Source: Sphingobacteriaceae bacterium (GTDB lineage Bacteria > Bacteroidota > Bacteroidia > B-17B0 > Aurantibacillaceae). Taken from it: a stretch of DNA of 64,000 bases. Under the pieces are notes generated by a model that saw only the letters and a program-made list of their open reading frames with translations, was not told the DNA's origin and searched no databases. The stretch is taken from assembly GCA_016709575.1 (NCBI GenBank), contig JADJMM010000004.1, forward strand, positions 62,001 to 126,000, read 5' to 3'. Below are positions 19,321-28,914 of the stretch, piece after piece; position 1 is the first letter of the stretch; each line of letters begins with the position of its first letter. The translations under genes and the position numbers were made by a program.

Positions 19321-22300
19321 TTATTTATTAGCTACTTTATCATCTTTTTGCTTCACTACTTTTATCCACTGACCTTTTGTTCTTGCAAAAACGCTCTTAT
19401 CGTACATTGCTTCTACATTTATGGCAGGAAGATAATATTTACCTGCGTAGCTGGCGTTCAACAATAAGTTAAAGGTTTTGGTTTCGTTGGTGTAGAGATC
19501 AAAATAGGTATTCACTCTGTCGTCACGAATATCCTGATAAGTGTAACCTGAATTTTTCAATGCAGCTTCGTTATCATCCATTTTCGCGTTGTGAATTTCC
19601 CAACCGGATGGAATATAATTTATCAAGGCTAAGTTTTTCAATTCACCCATCAAACCTAAATTCTTTACGGTTACAGTCAGCATAAAATTAGTTCCTTGTT
19701 GCATTTCAGTTGGGTCAATTACATTTCCGCTCATGTCTTTATACATTGCAGAAGCAATAATATTTTCGTTGCCTTCTACTTCTTCCCCAATTGGTGGTTT
19801 GCCGCGGTTAATTAATCTTGCGTACAACATACCTTTTCCATTATTCTCAATACTGTAATTGATGGTTGTAGCATTCTTGAAACTAATTGGTATTTGTGTA
19901 ATGGCAGAGTTTCCTTTTATCTCCACCTCTTTACCATTTACTTTTACTGTTGCCTGCATAGCTGATGAACCACCGAATTTTTTAATGAATTCAGATACGG
20001 CCACTAAACCAAAAGCTGTTGTTTGTGTACTTAACCAGTTTTTAGAGGACAAGAAATCAGACACCTTTTTCAATTGCGTAAAGGCTTGCTGTTTTTTATT
20101 CATCAAACATAAAGTTTGTAAAATAATAGATTCATCCCTATCCGAAGAACCATAAGTATAATAGTTCACCGAATAATACGGAATAGTTGTAGCTGCTTTA
20201 GCAATTAATTTCTCCGCTTCATCAGTTTGTCCGATTTGCGCATAAGAAGCGGCCAATAACCAACGGGCTTGATCTGACAATGAATAAAACTCACGTAAAC
20301 GGTTCATCGCGCTCATAGCAGGTTGATTTGCTAAAGCAAGAACATATAAACGGTAAGCCTGCATCACATCATTATTGAAATTTTTATTTTTCGCAAACTC
20401 ATAACTCATGGCTGCGGTTTTTTGGTAGTTCAATAAATTTTTCTTCAAGCCTGCAGGAAGTGTATAACCTTTTTTCTCTGCTAAGATTAAGAAATGTCCG
20501 GCATAAGAAGAACCCCAATCATTGGCTTCATTCATACCTTGCCAATAAGCCATAGCGCCATTACTGATTTGGAATTTACGGATTTCATTAATACCGTGCT
20601 TAATATTATTTTCTACTTCTGTTTTACGCTCTGCACTTAAATCCATTATGTCGGTTAAATACAATTGTGCGAATGCTCCTGATGTAGTTTGCTCAATACA
20701 TCCGTGAGGATAAGTGATCAAATAATGTAAACGCTCTTCCAAATTAATTGGCGGAATGGTTGACAATTCTAACATTCCTGTATTTGTCCCTGCTAAACCA
20801 ACAGGATTTGCATTTCCTGATTCAGTTTTTCCTGCATCTACCCAGAAATCTTTAATTGTACTTTGGTATGGATTCGGATTACGTACATCTAATTCTATTT
20901 CGTACACAGAAGTATGTCCGCCGCCGCTAGCAGTGATTTTTACTTTAGCAATGCCTGTTTGGTTTTTTACTTTCAAATCAAACACAACTAATTTCTCATC
21001 ATCCTTACCAACGTTTACGGTTTTTGATGCACCTCCAACAGGTTGCAATAATCCATTCACCTCAACTTTAACTGTAGTTGAACCCACATTTTTATCACCA
21101 CCAAAAATTGAGACAGGCAATTTCACTTCTTCAGTCACACTTAACACGCGAGGTAAAGTTCCCAATACCATTAAAGGTGCTTTTACAGGAGTTGTTTTTT
21201 CAGCATGACCATAAGCGCCTTTGTATCCAGCAATCAGCATTGTTCTTACAGAACCAACGTACATTGGCAATTTAAACTTCACATCTTTTTTCTCACCTTT
21301 ATTTAAATGGAACGGTCCGAAGAATCTTACCATTGGTTTAAAGCGATTTGCTTTTGCACCATCATCTCCCGCTTCGCTACCGTCACCACCAATACTTAAG
21401 ATGCGTTCTAAATCTGCACCAAAAGCTCCAATAACATTATCATAGACATCCCATGTTTTTACACCTAAAGCTTCTTTGCTATAGAATGTATTCCAAGGAT
21501 TTGGTGTTTTGAAACGTGTGATATCTAATAAGCCTTCATCAACAACTGCTAAAGTAAATGCCATCTCTTTAGAATTTTCTTCACCAACAGTTATGGTTAC
21601 ATTTTGTTCGGGTACTAAAACGCTTGGCATCGTAATAGTTGGTTTTAAATGTGTTTCAGGATCATCAATGTTAATTGCCACTACACCATACAAACGAATT
21701 GGTAAATCATTTTTACGTGTGTGTGGTTGCATTAATGAAACATGAACGTAAACATTAGGCGCCATCTCCGGTTTTACTTTGAATTTAAATAAAGTACTTC
21801 CTTTTTCTGTTTCTAACCAATGTGCTTCTAAAACTTTTCTTCCGCTTTCAATAGTTACCAAAGCTCTTCCTTTATCAGGAGAAGGAATCGTTACTACAGC
21901 TTCATCGCCTGTTTTGTAAGCAGTTTTATCAGTGGTGAACTGCAACATGTTCGAGATAATTTTATTATCCTCTCCACCGCCTCTTTCCATCCAGTTCGAC
22001 CAATCGAAATAGGTTATGGCTGTTGATGAATGTCCGCCATCTAAATCTGTTACCTTAATTAAATAACGACCGTATTCATTCTCCTTGATGTTCACTTTCA
22101 CTTTAGCGTGACCACTCTTTGAAGAAATCATTTCTGTCATAATTGGTTTATGATATTCATCCGATGCGTAATTGGCTAATTCATCATTGTATTGATCCCA
22201 CCACCATCTCCATTCTAATTTATACAATTCAAATTTTAAATTACCACGAGAAACTGCATTTCCTTTGAAATCGCAAGTGGCAATATCAATCATGTGATCT

Positions 22301-24965
22301 TTTCCTGTGTGAAGAATTCCTGAATTTTTTCTCCTTCAGGTAATTTTACACCAACATAGTTTTGGTAAGGAGAATAATCAATAGAGAAACGATCCACACT
22401 AAACGCACCGCCTTCTTCGTAAACTTTTGTATTGAAGCTAGCGCGTAAGAATCCCGGAGCACTTTTTTCTAAATTTAAGTTCAACGGAATAGTTGCATTT
22501 CCTCTGTCATCTAATTTATCATTGAACACACTTATGTTTTGTGCTTCGAAACGTAAAGTTTGGTCATCAAAGTTATAATCCTTGAATTTATCGAATTGAG
22601 TATAACCCGAACTTAAAGCTACATCAATAGTCGCCGGTAAATTATGAACTGTTGCGCCTGTTAACCAGTTTGCGTGTAAATGAATATCGTTTGGAATACT
22701 TCCGTTTATTAATTTGTTATCCGCCACATCCACTTGAATCTTCAAACGGTTTGGCATAATCGTTTCAATACGAATACTCTTGTAAAATTTAATTGAACCC
22801 ACTTTTACCTCAGCATTCCATAAACCTGTTGGCGCATTTTTATCAGTTAAAGTTGTGAAGTTGTAGAAACCATCCACACTCTTGTTATTGATAATGCGTT
22901 TGTAAGTTTGTCCTTGCGGATTGGTTAATTCAAATATTACAGGATGTCCGGCCGGAATAGAAGCTAATTTATCTTCCAAAATAAAATTCAGGAATAAAGT
23001 ATCACCCGGACGCCATACGCCGCGTTCGCCGTAAATAAATCCTTTTACACCTTTCTTAATGTATTCTCCCGACACATCATACATGCTTAATGAAAGAGAA
23101 GTTCCATCCTCCAAACGTAAATACGCTCGCTGATTATCTTTTTTCGCGACAAGGAAACTTGCTTTTTGTTTTATGTTGATGAAGGATTGTCCATCGCCAT
23201 TAGTTTTACAAGTGTGAATTAATTGTTTTTGATAATCGTACAATTCTAAAGTCACATCTTTTAATGGGTCGGTGCTAATGATATCATTAGCTACAACAAA
23301 TAAACTTCCATCGTTTCCTTTTTTAAGCGTTAAACCGATATCAGAAGCTAAAATGTTTTTTGAAACCGTTCTTTCGTATTGGTGATAGTAAGATGATTTA
23401 CATGGGTTATCGCGGTTGCTCCAATCGTAATCATCGCCGCCTTCGCCTTCATCGTAATAATTGTATCCGCCGTAATCTTCGTAATAATATCCGAAATAAG
23501 AAACTTCATCATCATCACTCGGTTCTTTTATTTCTTCCATTTCAAATTTATCATCAACAGAATTTCCTAAACAAGGATAAGTTGAATACGCTTTCTTGAA
23601 ACTCATTTGTACACGATAAATTGCACCTGGTTCAGTTTTAATTAAAGACGATAAATCGAGAGAGAATTTCTTCCAGATACCGAAGTCTGCCGGATTAGTA
23701 ATTCCTAAATTAATACGTTTCTCTACAATTTTCTTTCCTACCTGCGCGAGATTTCCGCCGCCATTCATATCGTTCGTTTGTAAAAATTGAAGAACGTTGT
23801 TTTCGTAGATCTTAATGATCTTAACATCTACTGCCATTAAGTTCACAGTTTCAAACGGCAATGATAAGCCATTTGTAGAAGGTAAAATGTTTCCGTTACC
23901 TGAGAACCTTACCTCCGGTTTAAATTCATTAAAAACAATACTATGTTCTGATGATTGGCCGAGAGTTTGTCCCTTAGTATCTCTTACACTTTCTCCAACC
24001 GTCATGGTATAAGTTTCCGATTGTACTTTATTCGGATAAACTAAAACCTGGTTGTTATTAACGATGTATTTTAAATCTTTTAATCCGCCAATATCAATTA
24101 TCCCTTCTAAAGTTTGGTTTTGATCAATTGGGTTTGAGAAATTCAATAACACAAATTGTTCGTTATCGCTTTCTACTCTTGTACTTAATAATTGTAATTT
24201 TCCTTTGGCAGGAACTTCAAATGTTTTGGTTTGATTGTAAGTCAAACCTAATCCTTCCCCATTACAAGTGATATTTAATTTATCGCTTCCTGAATTCGGT
24301 CTTTCAATACTATCAATTAAAAATTTGTGAATGGTTTGTTTTTCGTTATGCACCCATTTCACCTTATAAGAAGAGTTTCCTAATTTAGCTGTCAACGTTT
24401 TTTCTACAGCAGCTTCATCTGCAAAATCTGCAGTGGAAACAGTTCCCGCTAAGGAATAATAATCGTAATCTGTATTGTGGTAAGATTTTAATTCGTTAGC
24501 CTGTAACTGAACAGATTGTTTTATGGACTGAAAATAGAATTCGAATTTCTCCAATTCATCTTTCACTTCCATTAATTTATTTAAGTGGAAGGTAGCTTTG
24601 TATAATTTACCCGGCTCCAAACGGTTCTTAGGTTTGAATTCCATGGTTTGGGCATCTTTCCAAACAACATCCCCTTCAATAGAAGGGTCGAACGAAAAAT
24701 ACTCTTCTTTTAAAGGCGTATTTAACTGGGCGTTATTCGCAAACTCACTTGCAAACTTAATTTTAATGGTTGAACCGGTGGAAACATATCCCGTAGTGAA
24801 AGCAGAGATATAACTTGCGAATTCAGGATTGATTTTATTCGCTGGTCCGTTATTGTAATTGCTACCGGTTAGTGATTTAAAAAAATCGCGGTTGTTGTAC
24901 AATAACACGGTTGATGCAGTAAGAGCCACGCCTACTGCCATCCATTTAATTTTGTTTAATAACAT
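19321..24965 (-). CDS. Bacterial alpha-2-macroglobulin (YfhM-like), one frameshift
   Basis: Periplasmic protease trap paired with PBP1C. Two frames of 891 and 990 residues meet in a 4-base ATGA overlap (22290-22293), but the break falls inside a macroglobulin domain. Adding one base to the T run at 22300-22303 gives FFTQEKDHMIDIATCDF without interruption. The sum, about 1881 residues, is normal for the family. The N-terminus has a membrane/signal segment (about 7-25) and no lipobox. The bait-region half includes FIYGERGVWRPGDTLFL. The C-terminal half has the thioester motif CIEQ in YPHGCIEQTTS, so it should bond covalently to attacking proteases. Next gene downstream is pbpC. Confidence 0.92.
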
Positions 24966-25060
24966 AAAGTGATTTGGAATTTGAGATTAAAATTAATCCT
25001 TTTACTGTTGGGTTGCTTTTGAGTTGCATTGGGACTTGTTAGAAATTGTTAACGTTATTT

Positions 25061-25110
25061 AGGTTAAAGGTTAAAGGTCAAAAGTGAAAGGTTTAAAGCT
25101 TAAAGTTTAA
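25061..25110. repeat. GGTTAAA-type direct heptamer cluster in a divergent intergenic region
   Basis: AGGTTAAAGGTTAAAGGTCAAAAGTG followed by AAAGGTTTAAAGCTTAAAGTTT; the units match those at 12948 and 16866, but here there is no inverted right arm. It sits in the 260-base gap between the divergent alpha-2-macroglobulin and ruvB genes; nothing else was seen in that gap apart from the ruvB -7 box. Confidence 0.55.
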
Positions 25111-25213
25111 TTTGCTTACAGGATAAGGATGCAGTGTTTATAAAATTCCATACGTTTTTGAAAGAAAATGTAAATTGCTATAATTCGTAGCAACGTCGTG
25201 CTTCAAAAGGGTA

Positions 25214-25221
25214 TATCTTTG
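25214..25221 (+). promoter_or_regulatory. Putative -7 box TATCTTTG directly before ruvB
   Basis: Exact TAnnTTTG match ending 4 bases before the ATG at 25226, so the transcript would begin at or very near the start codon (leaderless). No -33 TTG at the usual distance. Confidence 0.45.
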
Positions 25222-25225
25222 CCCC

Positions 25226-26254
25226 ATGAACGAGAACTTAGACGCTAACGAAGAGAACCTTTCCTCCTCTGACAAAGAGCTGGAAAAGGCCTTACGCCCG
25301 ATAGAGTTTAACGACTTTAGCGGACAAGAAAGTGTAGTTGATAACCTTAAAGTCTTTGTTCAAGCTGCCAAACAAAGAGAAGAGTCACTTGACCATGTTC
25401 TTTTACATGGCCCTCCCGGTTTAGGTAAAACTACCCTCGCTCATATCATCGCGAACGATTTAGGGGTTAACCTTAAAGTAACTTCTGGTCCGGTATTAGA
25501 TAAGCCCGGTGATTTGGCCGGACTATTAACTAATCTTGGTCCGAATGATGTTTTATTCATTGATGAGATTCATAGATTGAGTCCGATTGTGGAAGAGTAT
25601 TTATACTCCGCCATGGAGGATTTTAAAATTGATATTATGATTGATAGTGGACCGAATGCCCGTTCGGTTCAAATTAAATTAAACCCATTTACTTTGGTTG
25701 GTGCCACTACCCGCAGCGGATTGTTGACTTCCCCGTTACGCGCCAGGTTTGGCATTAACTCCCGCTTGAATTATTACGACAGCAAAGTGCTGACCGGAAT
25801 TATTGAGCGTAGTTGTGATATTCTTAATGTTGAAATAAGCGCAGATGCCGCTTATGAAATCGCAAGACGAAGTCGCGGCACTCCACGAATAGCCAATGCA
25901 TTGCTAAGGAGGGTTCGCGACTTCGCACAAATTAAAGGTTCAGGCAAAATTGATATGGAGATTGCCGCTTATTCCTTAAAAGCATTGAACGTAGATAAAA
26001 ATGGTTTGGATGAAATGGATCATCGTATTTTAACTGCCATTATTGAGAAGTTTAAAGGTGGTCCGGTTGGCATTACTACCATAAGTACAGCCGTTGGTGA
26101 AGAAGCAGGAACTATTGAAGAAGTTTACGAACCTTTTTTAGTTCAGGAAGGTTATTTAACGCGTACGCCACGAGGAAGAGAAGTAACAGAGTTAGCATAT
26201 AAACATTTAGGCAAATCCATCTGGAAAAAAGGTGGGAGTTTGTTTGATGAGTGA
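25226..26254 (+). CDS. ruvB: Holliday junction branch migration helicase subunit RuvB
   Basis: AAA+ motor that, with RuvA, drives branch migration of Holliday junctions. 342 residues; Walker A HGPPGLGKTT (61-70), Walker B LFIDEIHRL, sensor region VGATTRSGLL, and a C-terminal winged helix (GGPVGITTISTAVGEEAGT, LTRTPRGREVTELAYKHLG). Standard length. It stands alone, divergent from the alpha-2-macroglobulin gene. Confidence 0.97.
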   Translation: MNENLDANEENLSSSDKELEKALRPIEFNDFSGQESVVDNLKVFVQAAKQREESLDHVLLHGPPGLGKTTLAHIIANDLGVNLKVTSGPVLDKPGDLAGLLTNLGPNDVLFIDEIHRLSPIVEEYLYSAMEDFKIDIMIDSGPNARSVQIKLNPFTLVGATTRSGLLTSPLRARFGINSRLNYYDSKVLTGIIERSCDILNVEISADAAYEIARRSRGTPRIANALLRRVRDFAQIKGSGKIDMEIAAYSLKALNVDKNGLDEMDHRILTAIIEKFKGGPVGITTISTAVGEEAGTIEEVYEPFLVQEGYLTRTPRGREVTELAYKHLGKSIWKKGGSLFDE

Positions 26255-26261
26255 CCCCTCT

Positions 26262-26335
26262 GCCTATTCCGTCCCGATAGCTATCGGGACGGAATTAAGG
26301 CTGTCTCCCCTTGAAAAAGGGGAGAAAAATTTTGC
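26262..26335. repeat. Solo double-hairpin repeat (30-bp perfect palindrome plus GAAA-loop hairpin)
   Basis: Hairpin A is a perfect 30-base palindrome at 26266-26295 with core GTCCCGATAGCTATCGGGAC. Hairpin B at 26304-26325 is TCTCCCCTT-GAAA-AAGGGGAGA, nine pairs closing a GNRA-type tetraloop. The lead-in ACCCCTCTGCC resembles the AACCTCTCCC edge of the copy at 27378-27429, and the order A then B is the same. It also sits where a terminator for ruvB would be expected. Confidence 0.75.
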
Positions 26336-26354
26336 GTTTAAAAAATCATAAAAT

Positions 26355-26786
26355 ATGAATCACGAATTATCAGTTTCAGAATCAGCAATAGTAAATGCTG
26401 ATGTAAAAAAAGTTTGGGATGCTTTAACCGATCCTGCAAAAATTAAAGATTATTTGTACGGCACAGAAACCGTTACGGATTGGAAACCGGGAAGCTCTAT
26501 TGTTTTTCAGGGAGAATATGAAGGTCATAAGTATAAAGACACAGGCATAATTCTTGAAAATAAACCTTTAGAATTCATCAGCTACAGTTATTGGAGCGGC
26601 TTCACTGGTTTAGAAGATAAACCTGAAAATCATTCTAAAGTTTCTTATCATGTAAAAGCAATAGATGCCAACACCACCCAATTCACCTGGACTCAAAAAG
26701 GTTTTAAAGACGAAACAGGATACAATCATAGTAAATCGGGTATGACTGATTTTTTGAAGGGGATTAAGGAAGTGATGGAGAGGTAA
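26355..26786 (+). CDS. SRPBCC/AHSA1-type domain protein (143 aa)
   Basis: START/Bet v1-like fold: VSESAIVNADVKKVWDALTDP at the start, then GSSIVFQGEYEG, KPLEFISYSYWSG and TQFTWTQKGFKDE. Members bind hydrophobic ligands or act as Aha1-like activators; many serve in stress or regulation. No ligand can be assigned. The gene lies between the solo double hairpin and the DUF559 region. Confidence 0.85.
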   Translation: MNHELSVSESAIVNADVKKVWDALTDPAKIKDYLYGTETVTDWKPGSSIVFQGEYEGHKYKDTGIILENKPLEFISYSYWSGFTGLEDKPENHSKVSYHVKAIDANTTQFTWTQKGFKDETGYNHSKSGMTDFLKGIKEVMER

Positions 26787-26790
26787 ATTT

Positions 26791-26936
26791 CAAATACGGG
26801 TCATTAATTAATTTCGCACGGGAATTCCCTTCTCCTTATAGGAGAAGGTGTCCACCTTTGGTGGACGGATGAGGTTTTCGAAGAACAAATTCATTTTATT
26901 TACGGGTCGTTTAATTAGTACGGGTATTTGTATCCC
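26791..26936. repeat. Pair of imperfect direct repeats with TACGGGTC around the left hairpin
   Basis: TACGGGTCATTAATTAATTTC (from 26795) and TACGGGTCGTTTAATTAG (from 26901) are followed by a second ACGGG and a CCC edge, about 105 bases apart, one on each side of the left double hairpin. A related TACGGGTCG occurs at about 41183. Confidence 0.4.
26828..26880. repeat. Left flanking double hairpin of the DUF559 gene
   Basis: Hairpin B: CCTTCTCC-TTATA-GGAGAAGG (26828-26848). Hairpin A: GTCCACC-TTT-GGTGGAC (26850-26866). Then GGATGAGGTTTT. This matches the right flank 27378-27429 in inverted orientation: the same order seen from outside, the same edge GAGGTTT pointing to the gene, similar stems but different stem sequences. 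Confidence 0.75.
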
Positions 26937-26973
26937 ATAGGGGAGAGAAAGCTGTTACTTAAAGAATGTAACC

Positions 26974-27363
26974 ATGTATAATAATTTTTCAATCCACTTT
27001 AAGACTACGTCTTTAACGAAAAGCAGAGCTAAATCATTAAGAAGCAATTTAACTCCTGCAGAAAACAGATTCTGGAATTATGTAAGAGCTAAGAAAATGG
27101 CGGGACTCAAATTCAGACGGCAACATCCGATTGGTAATTATATTGCCGATTTTTATTGTCACAGGTTAAGACTCGTTGTAGAGATCGATGGGAACATCCA
27201 TGAAGATAAAGATGTCAAAGAATATGATAAAGAAAGAGAACATCAAATAAAACGGTTGGGTCTTTCTGTCATTCGGTTCACTAATGCTGATGTTCTGTAT
27301 AATCCGGCTTTCGTGGAACTTACTTTGATGGAGTTTATTGAGACAAGGAGGTCTGTCATTTAA
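26974..27363 (+). CDS. DUF559 endonuclease-like protein (129 aa)
   Basis: A small protein of the DUF559 family, related to very-short-patch-repair-type nucleases with a PD-(D/E)xK-like fold. Visible features: helix SNLTPAENRFWNYVR (24-38), FRRQHPIGNYIADFYC (48-62) with Asp59, VVEIDGNIH with Glu70 and Asp72, and the closing strand LGLSVIRFTNADV. These would be the metal-binding residues. Start ATG at 26974. The gene is enclosed by two inverted double hairpins and stands apart from its neighbours, which suggests a small mobile unit. Biochemical activity of DUF559 proteins is largely unproven; the transfer role proposed here is inference. Confidence 0.85.
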   Translation: MYNNFSIHFKTTSLTKSRAKSLRSNLTPAENRFWNYVRAKKMAGLKFRRQHPIGNYIADFYCHRLRLVVEIDGNIHEDKDVKEYDKEREHQIKRLGLSVIRFTNADVLYNPAFVELTLMEFIETRRSVI

Positions 27364-27377
27364 AAGAGTCGCTTCAC

Positions 27378-27429
27378 AAACCTCTCCCACCAAGCAAAGC
27401 TTGGTCCCCCCTCTCCTATGAGGAGAGGG
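27378..27429. repeat. Right flanking double hairpin of the DUF559 gene (inverted)
   Basis: AAACCTCTCCC edge, then hairpin A ACCAAGC-AAA-GCTTGGT (27389-27405), then hairpin B CCCTCTCC-TATGA-GGAGAGGG (27409-27429). Reverse-complemented it lines up along its length with the left flank. Confidence 0.75.
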
Positions 27430-27478
27430 AAAAGTAGCACTAATTGTAAGCATTCCCTCCTCCCATCGTCCAATAATT

Positions 27479-28438
27479 ATGCGGAGCCTTTTCCTCTTTT
27501 TACTACTCATCTCTTTTGGAATAAAATCCCAAACCGATTCTATTCAAAAACCTTGGGATAAAACCAACCGCTACTTTTCTTTTAATTACGATAACGATTT
27601 TTTTAGTGCTACGGATAGATATTATACGCAAGGTGTTTATATTGATTTGATTCTTCCTATTTTTAGTAAATCGCCTGTTTCAAAAATTCTAATTAAGGCT
27701 GGGAAAAATTCACAAAATTATTTTGGGCTTGCGGCCAGACAAGATTGTTTTACTCCAGGTAGTATCAGATACGATACTTTAAATTATCTCGACCGACCAT
27801 ACGCAGCTACCATGTATCTTTCCCAATATTTAATTTCTATCAATACAGAAAAGAAAAGAAGATTAAATTCAAAATTAGATTTGGGAATTATTGGTCCGTG
27901 TGCTAGTTGTGAAGAGGAACAAAAAGGAATTCATCGTGCTCTTGTAAATATTCAACCTCTAGGTTGGGAAAATCAATTGAGTACAGATTATATTCTCACT
28001 TATAATTTAGGCATTGAGCAAGGCTTATTTACCTCCAAATATTTTGAAGCAATGGCTTTAGGAGATTTACGCGTTGGAACTATTTACGATGATATAAGTT
28101 TAGGATTAATGATTCGCACCGGTTTTATGGCGGGATACTTTAAGCAATTGGGTATTATTAAAAATGCTACGAAAAATAAATTTCAATGTTACGTTTTCGC
28201 AAAAGGTAAAACCAAATTTGTAGGATACAACGCCACCATGCAAGGCGGATTGTTTGATAAAGATATTCATTCCTTACCAGATGCATCTATTAACCGTTAT
28301 GTTTTGCAGGGGACTTACGGAATTGTAGTCGCCTATAAACGATTTAGTGCTGAGTACACTAAGGTTGTTCAAAGTCCGGAGTTTGACAGAGGGCGTTACC
28401 ATGGTTGGGGACGTTGCGCTCTTACGTTTTGCTTTTAA
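27479..28438 (+). CDS. LpxR-like lipid A deacylase (DUF2219)
   Basis: Outer-membrane beta-barrel lipase that removes the 3'-acyloxyacyl group of lipid A in characterised members. Signal peptide 1-17 (ends GIKSQ). The family signature NDFFSATDRYYTQG at 39-52 contains the Asn, Asp and Thr-Gly positions expected at the active or calcium site; DRPYAATMYLSQY and PLGWENQL follow, as in the family. 319 residues, normal length. The final residue is Phe, as expected for barrel insertion. The start is ATG at 27479 just after the repeat region. Confidence 0.85.
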   Translation: MRSLFLFLLLISFGIKSQTDSIQKPWDKTNRYFSFNYDNDFFSATDRYYTQGVYIDLILPIFSKSPVSKILIKAGKNSQNYFGLAARQDCFTPGSIRYDTLNYLDRPYAATMYLSQYLISINTEKKRRLNSKLDLGIIGPCASCEEEQKGIHRALVNIQPLGWENQLSTDYILTYNLGIEQGLFTSKYFEAMALGDLRVGTIYDDISLGLMIRTGFMAGYFKQLGIIKNATKNKFQCYVFAKGKTKFVGYNATMQGGLFDKDIHSLPDASINRYVLQGTYGIVVAYKRFSAEYTKVVQSPEFDRGRYHGWGRCALTFCF

Positions 28439-28506
28439 GGTTAGAATCCGTAACTTTAATATAGGACCTAAGTATAAACCTATATTAACCCTTTAAAATA
28501 AAACCC

Positions 28507-28860
28507 ATGAAAACAAAAACTACATATTCGGTATTGATTACGGCTTGTGCCGTGATTGGATTTTTTATTTTTAATGCTTTCAAATCAGATTCAGGAAACA
28601 ACGTTAACAAATACCTTACTTTAAAAGTAGTTGAACAGCCCGGCTTAATGGCCAACTCTTTTATGGTAACTGTTGATGAGGAAGGAAAATTTGAAGAAGT
28701 ACTTTTTGAAAAATTAAAAATCGACAACATCACTCCTAACACCATTAAAGTAACCGAAAAAGTAAATCCAATTGCTAAACAAGGTTATGAGATAATTGGA
28801 ATTACCAGTAATGCAACCGGTGGGCTTTTGATTGATACTTATACTTTTATTAAGAAATAA
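28507..28860 (+). CDS. Unknown secreted or membrane-anchored protein (117 aa)
   Basis: Not recognised. The N-terminus has a short hydrophobic segment (about 7-22, VLITACAVIGFFIFNAF), followed by a beta-rich domain (YLTLKVVEQPG, NSFMVTVDEEGKFEEV, QGYEIIGITSNATGGLLIDT). The ending IIGITSNATGG resembles small Bacteroidota proteins with a DUF4177-like fold. It is followed at once by a strong terminator. Confidence 0.65.
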   Translation: MKTKTTYSVLITACAVIGFFIFNAFKSDSGNNVNKYLTLKVVEQPGLMANSFMVTVDEEGKFEEVLFEKLKIDNITPNTIKVTEKVNPIAKQGYEIIGITSNATGGLLIDTYTFIKK

Positions 28861-28891
28861 AAAGGCGATGTAAATTACATCGCCTTTTTAC
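28857..28891. terminator. Bidirectional rho-independent terminator
   Basis: AAAAGGCGATGTAA and TTACATCGCCTTTTT form a nearly perfect stem with A runs on the left and T runs on the right. It lies between the convergent 117-residue gene and clpB and can stop both. Confidence 0.9.
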
Positions 28892-28914
28892 AAATAATGT
28901 AGCCCTTAAGAAGA

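Noticed and set aside
22290..22293. ATGA overlap read as two genes of an operon
   Set aside because: The break lies inside a macroglobulin domain, the two parts add up to the family's normal length, and one base in a homopolymer joins them.
26266..26295. Simple ruvB terminator
   Set aside because: The palindrome has no loop and no U tract, and it pairs with a second hairpin in the layout of the repeat family; termination may be a side effect.
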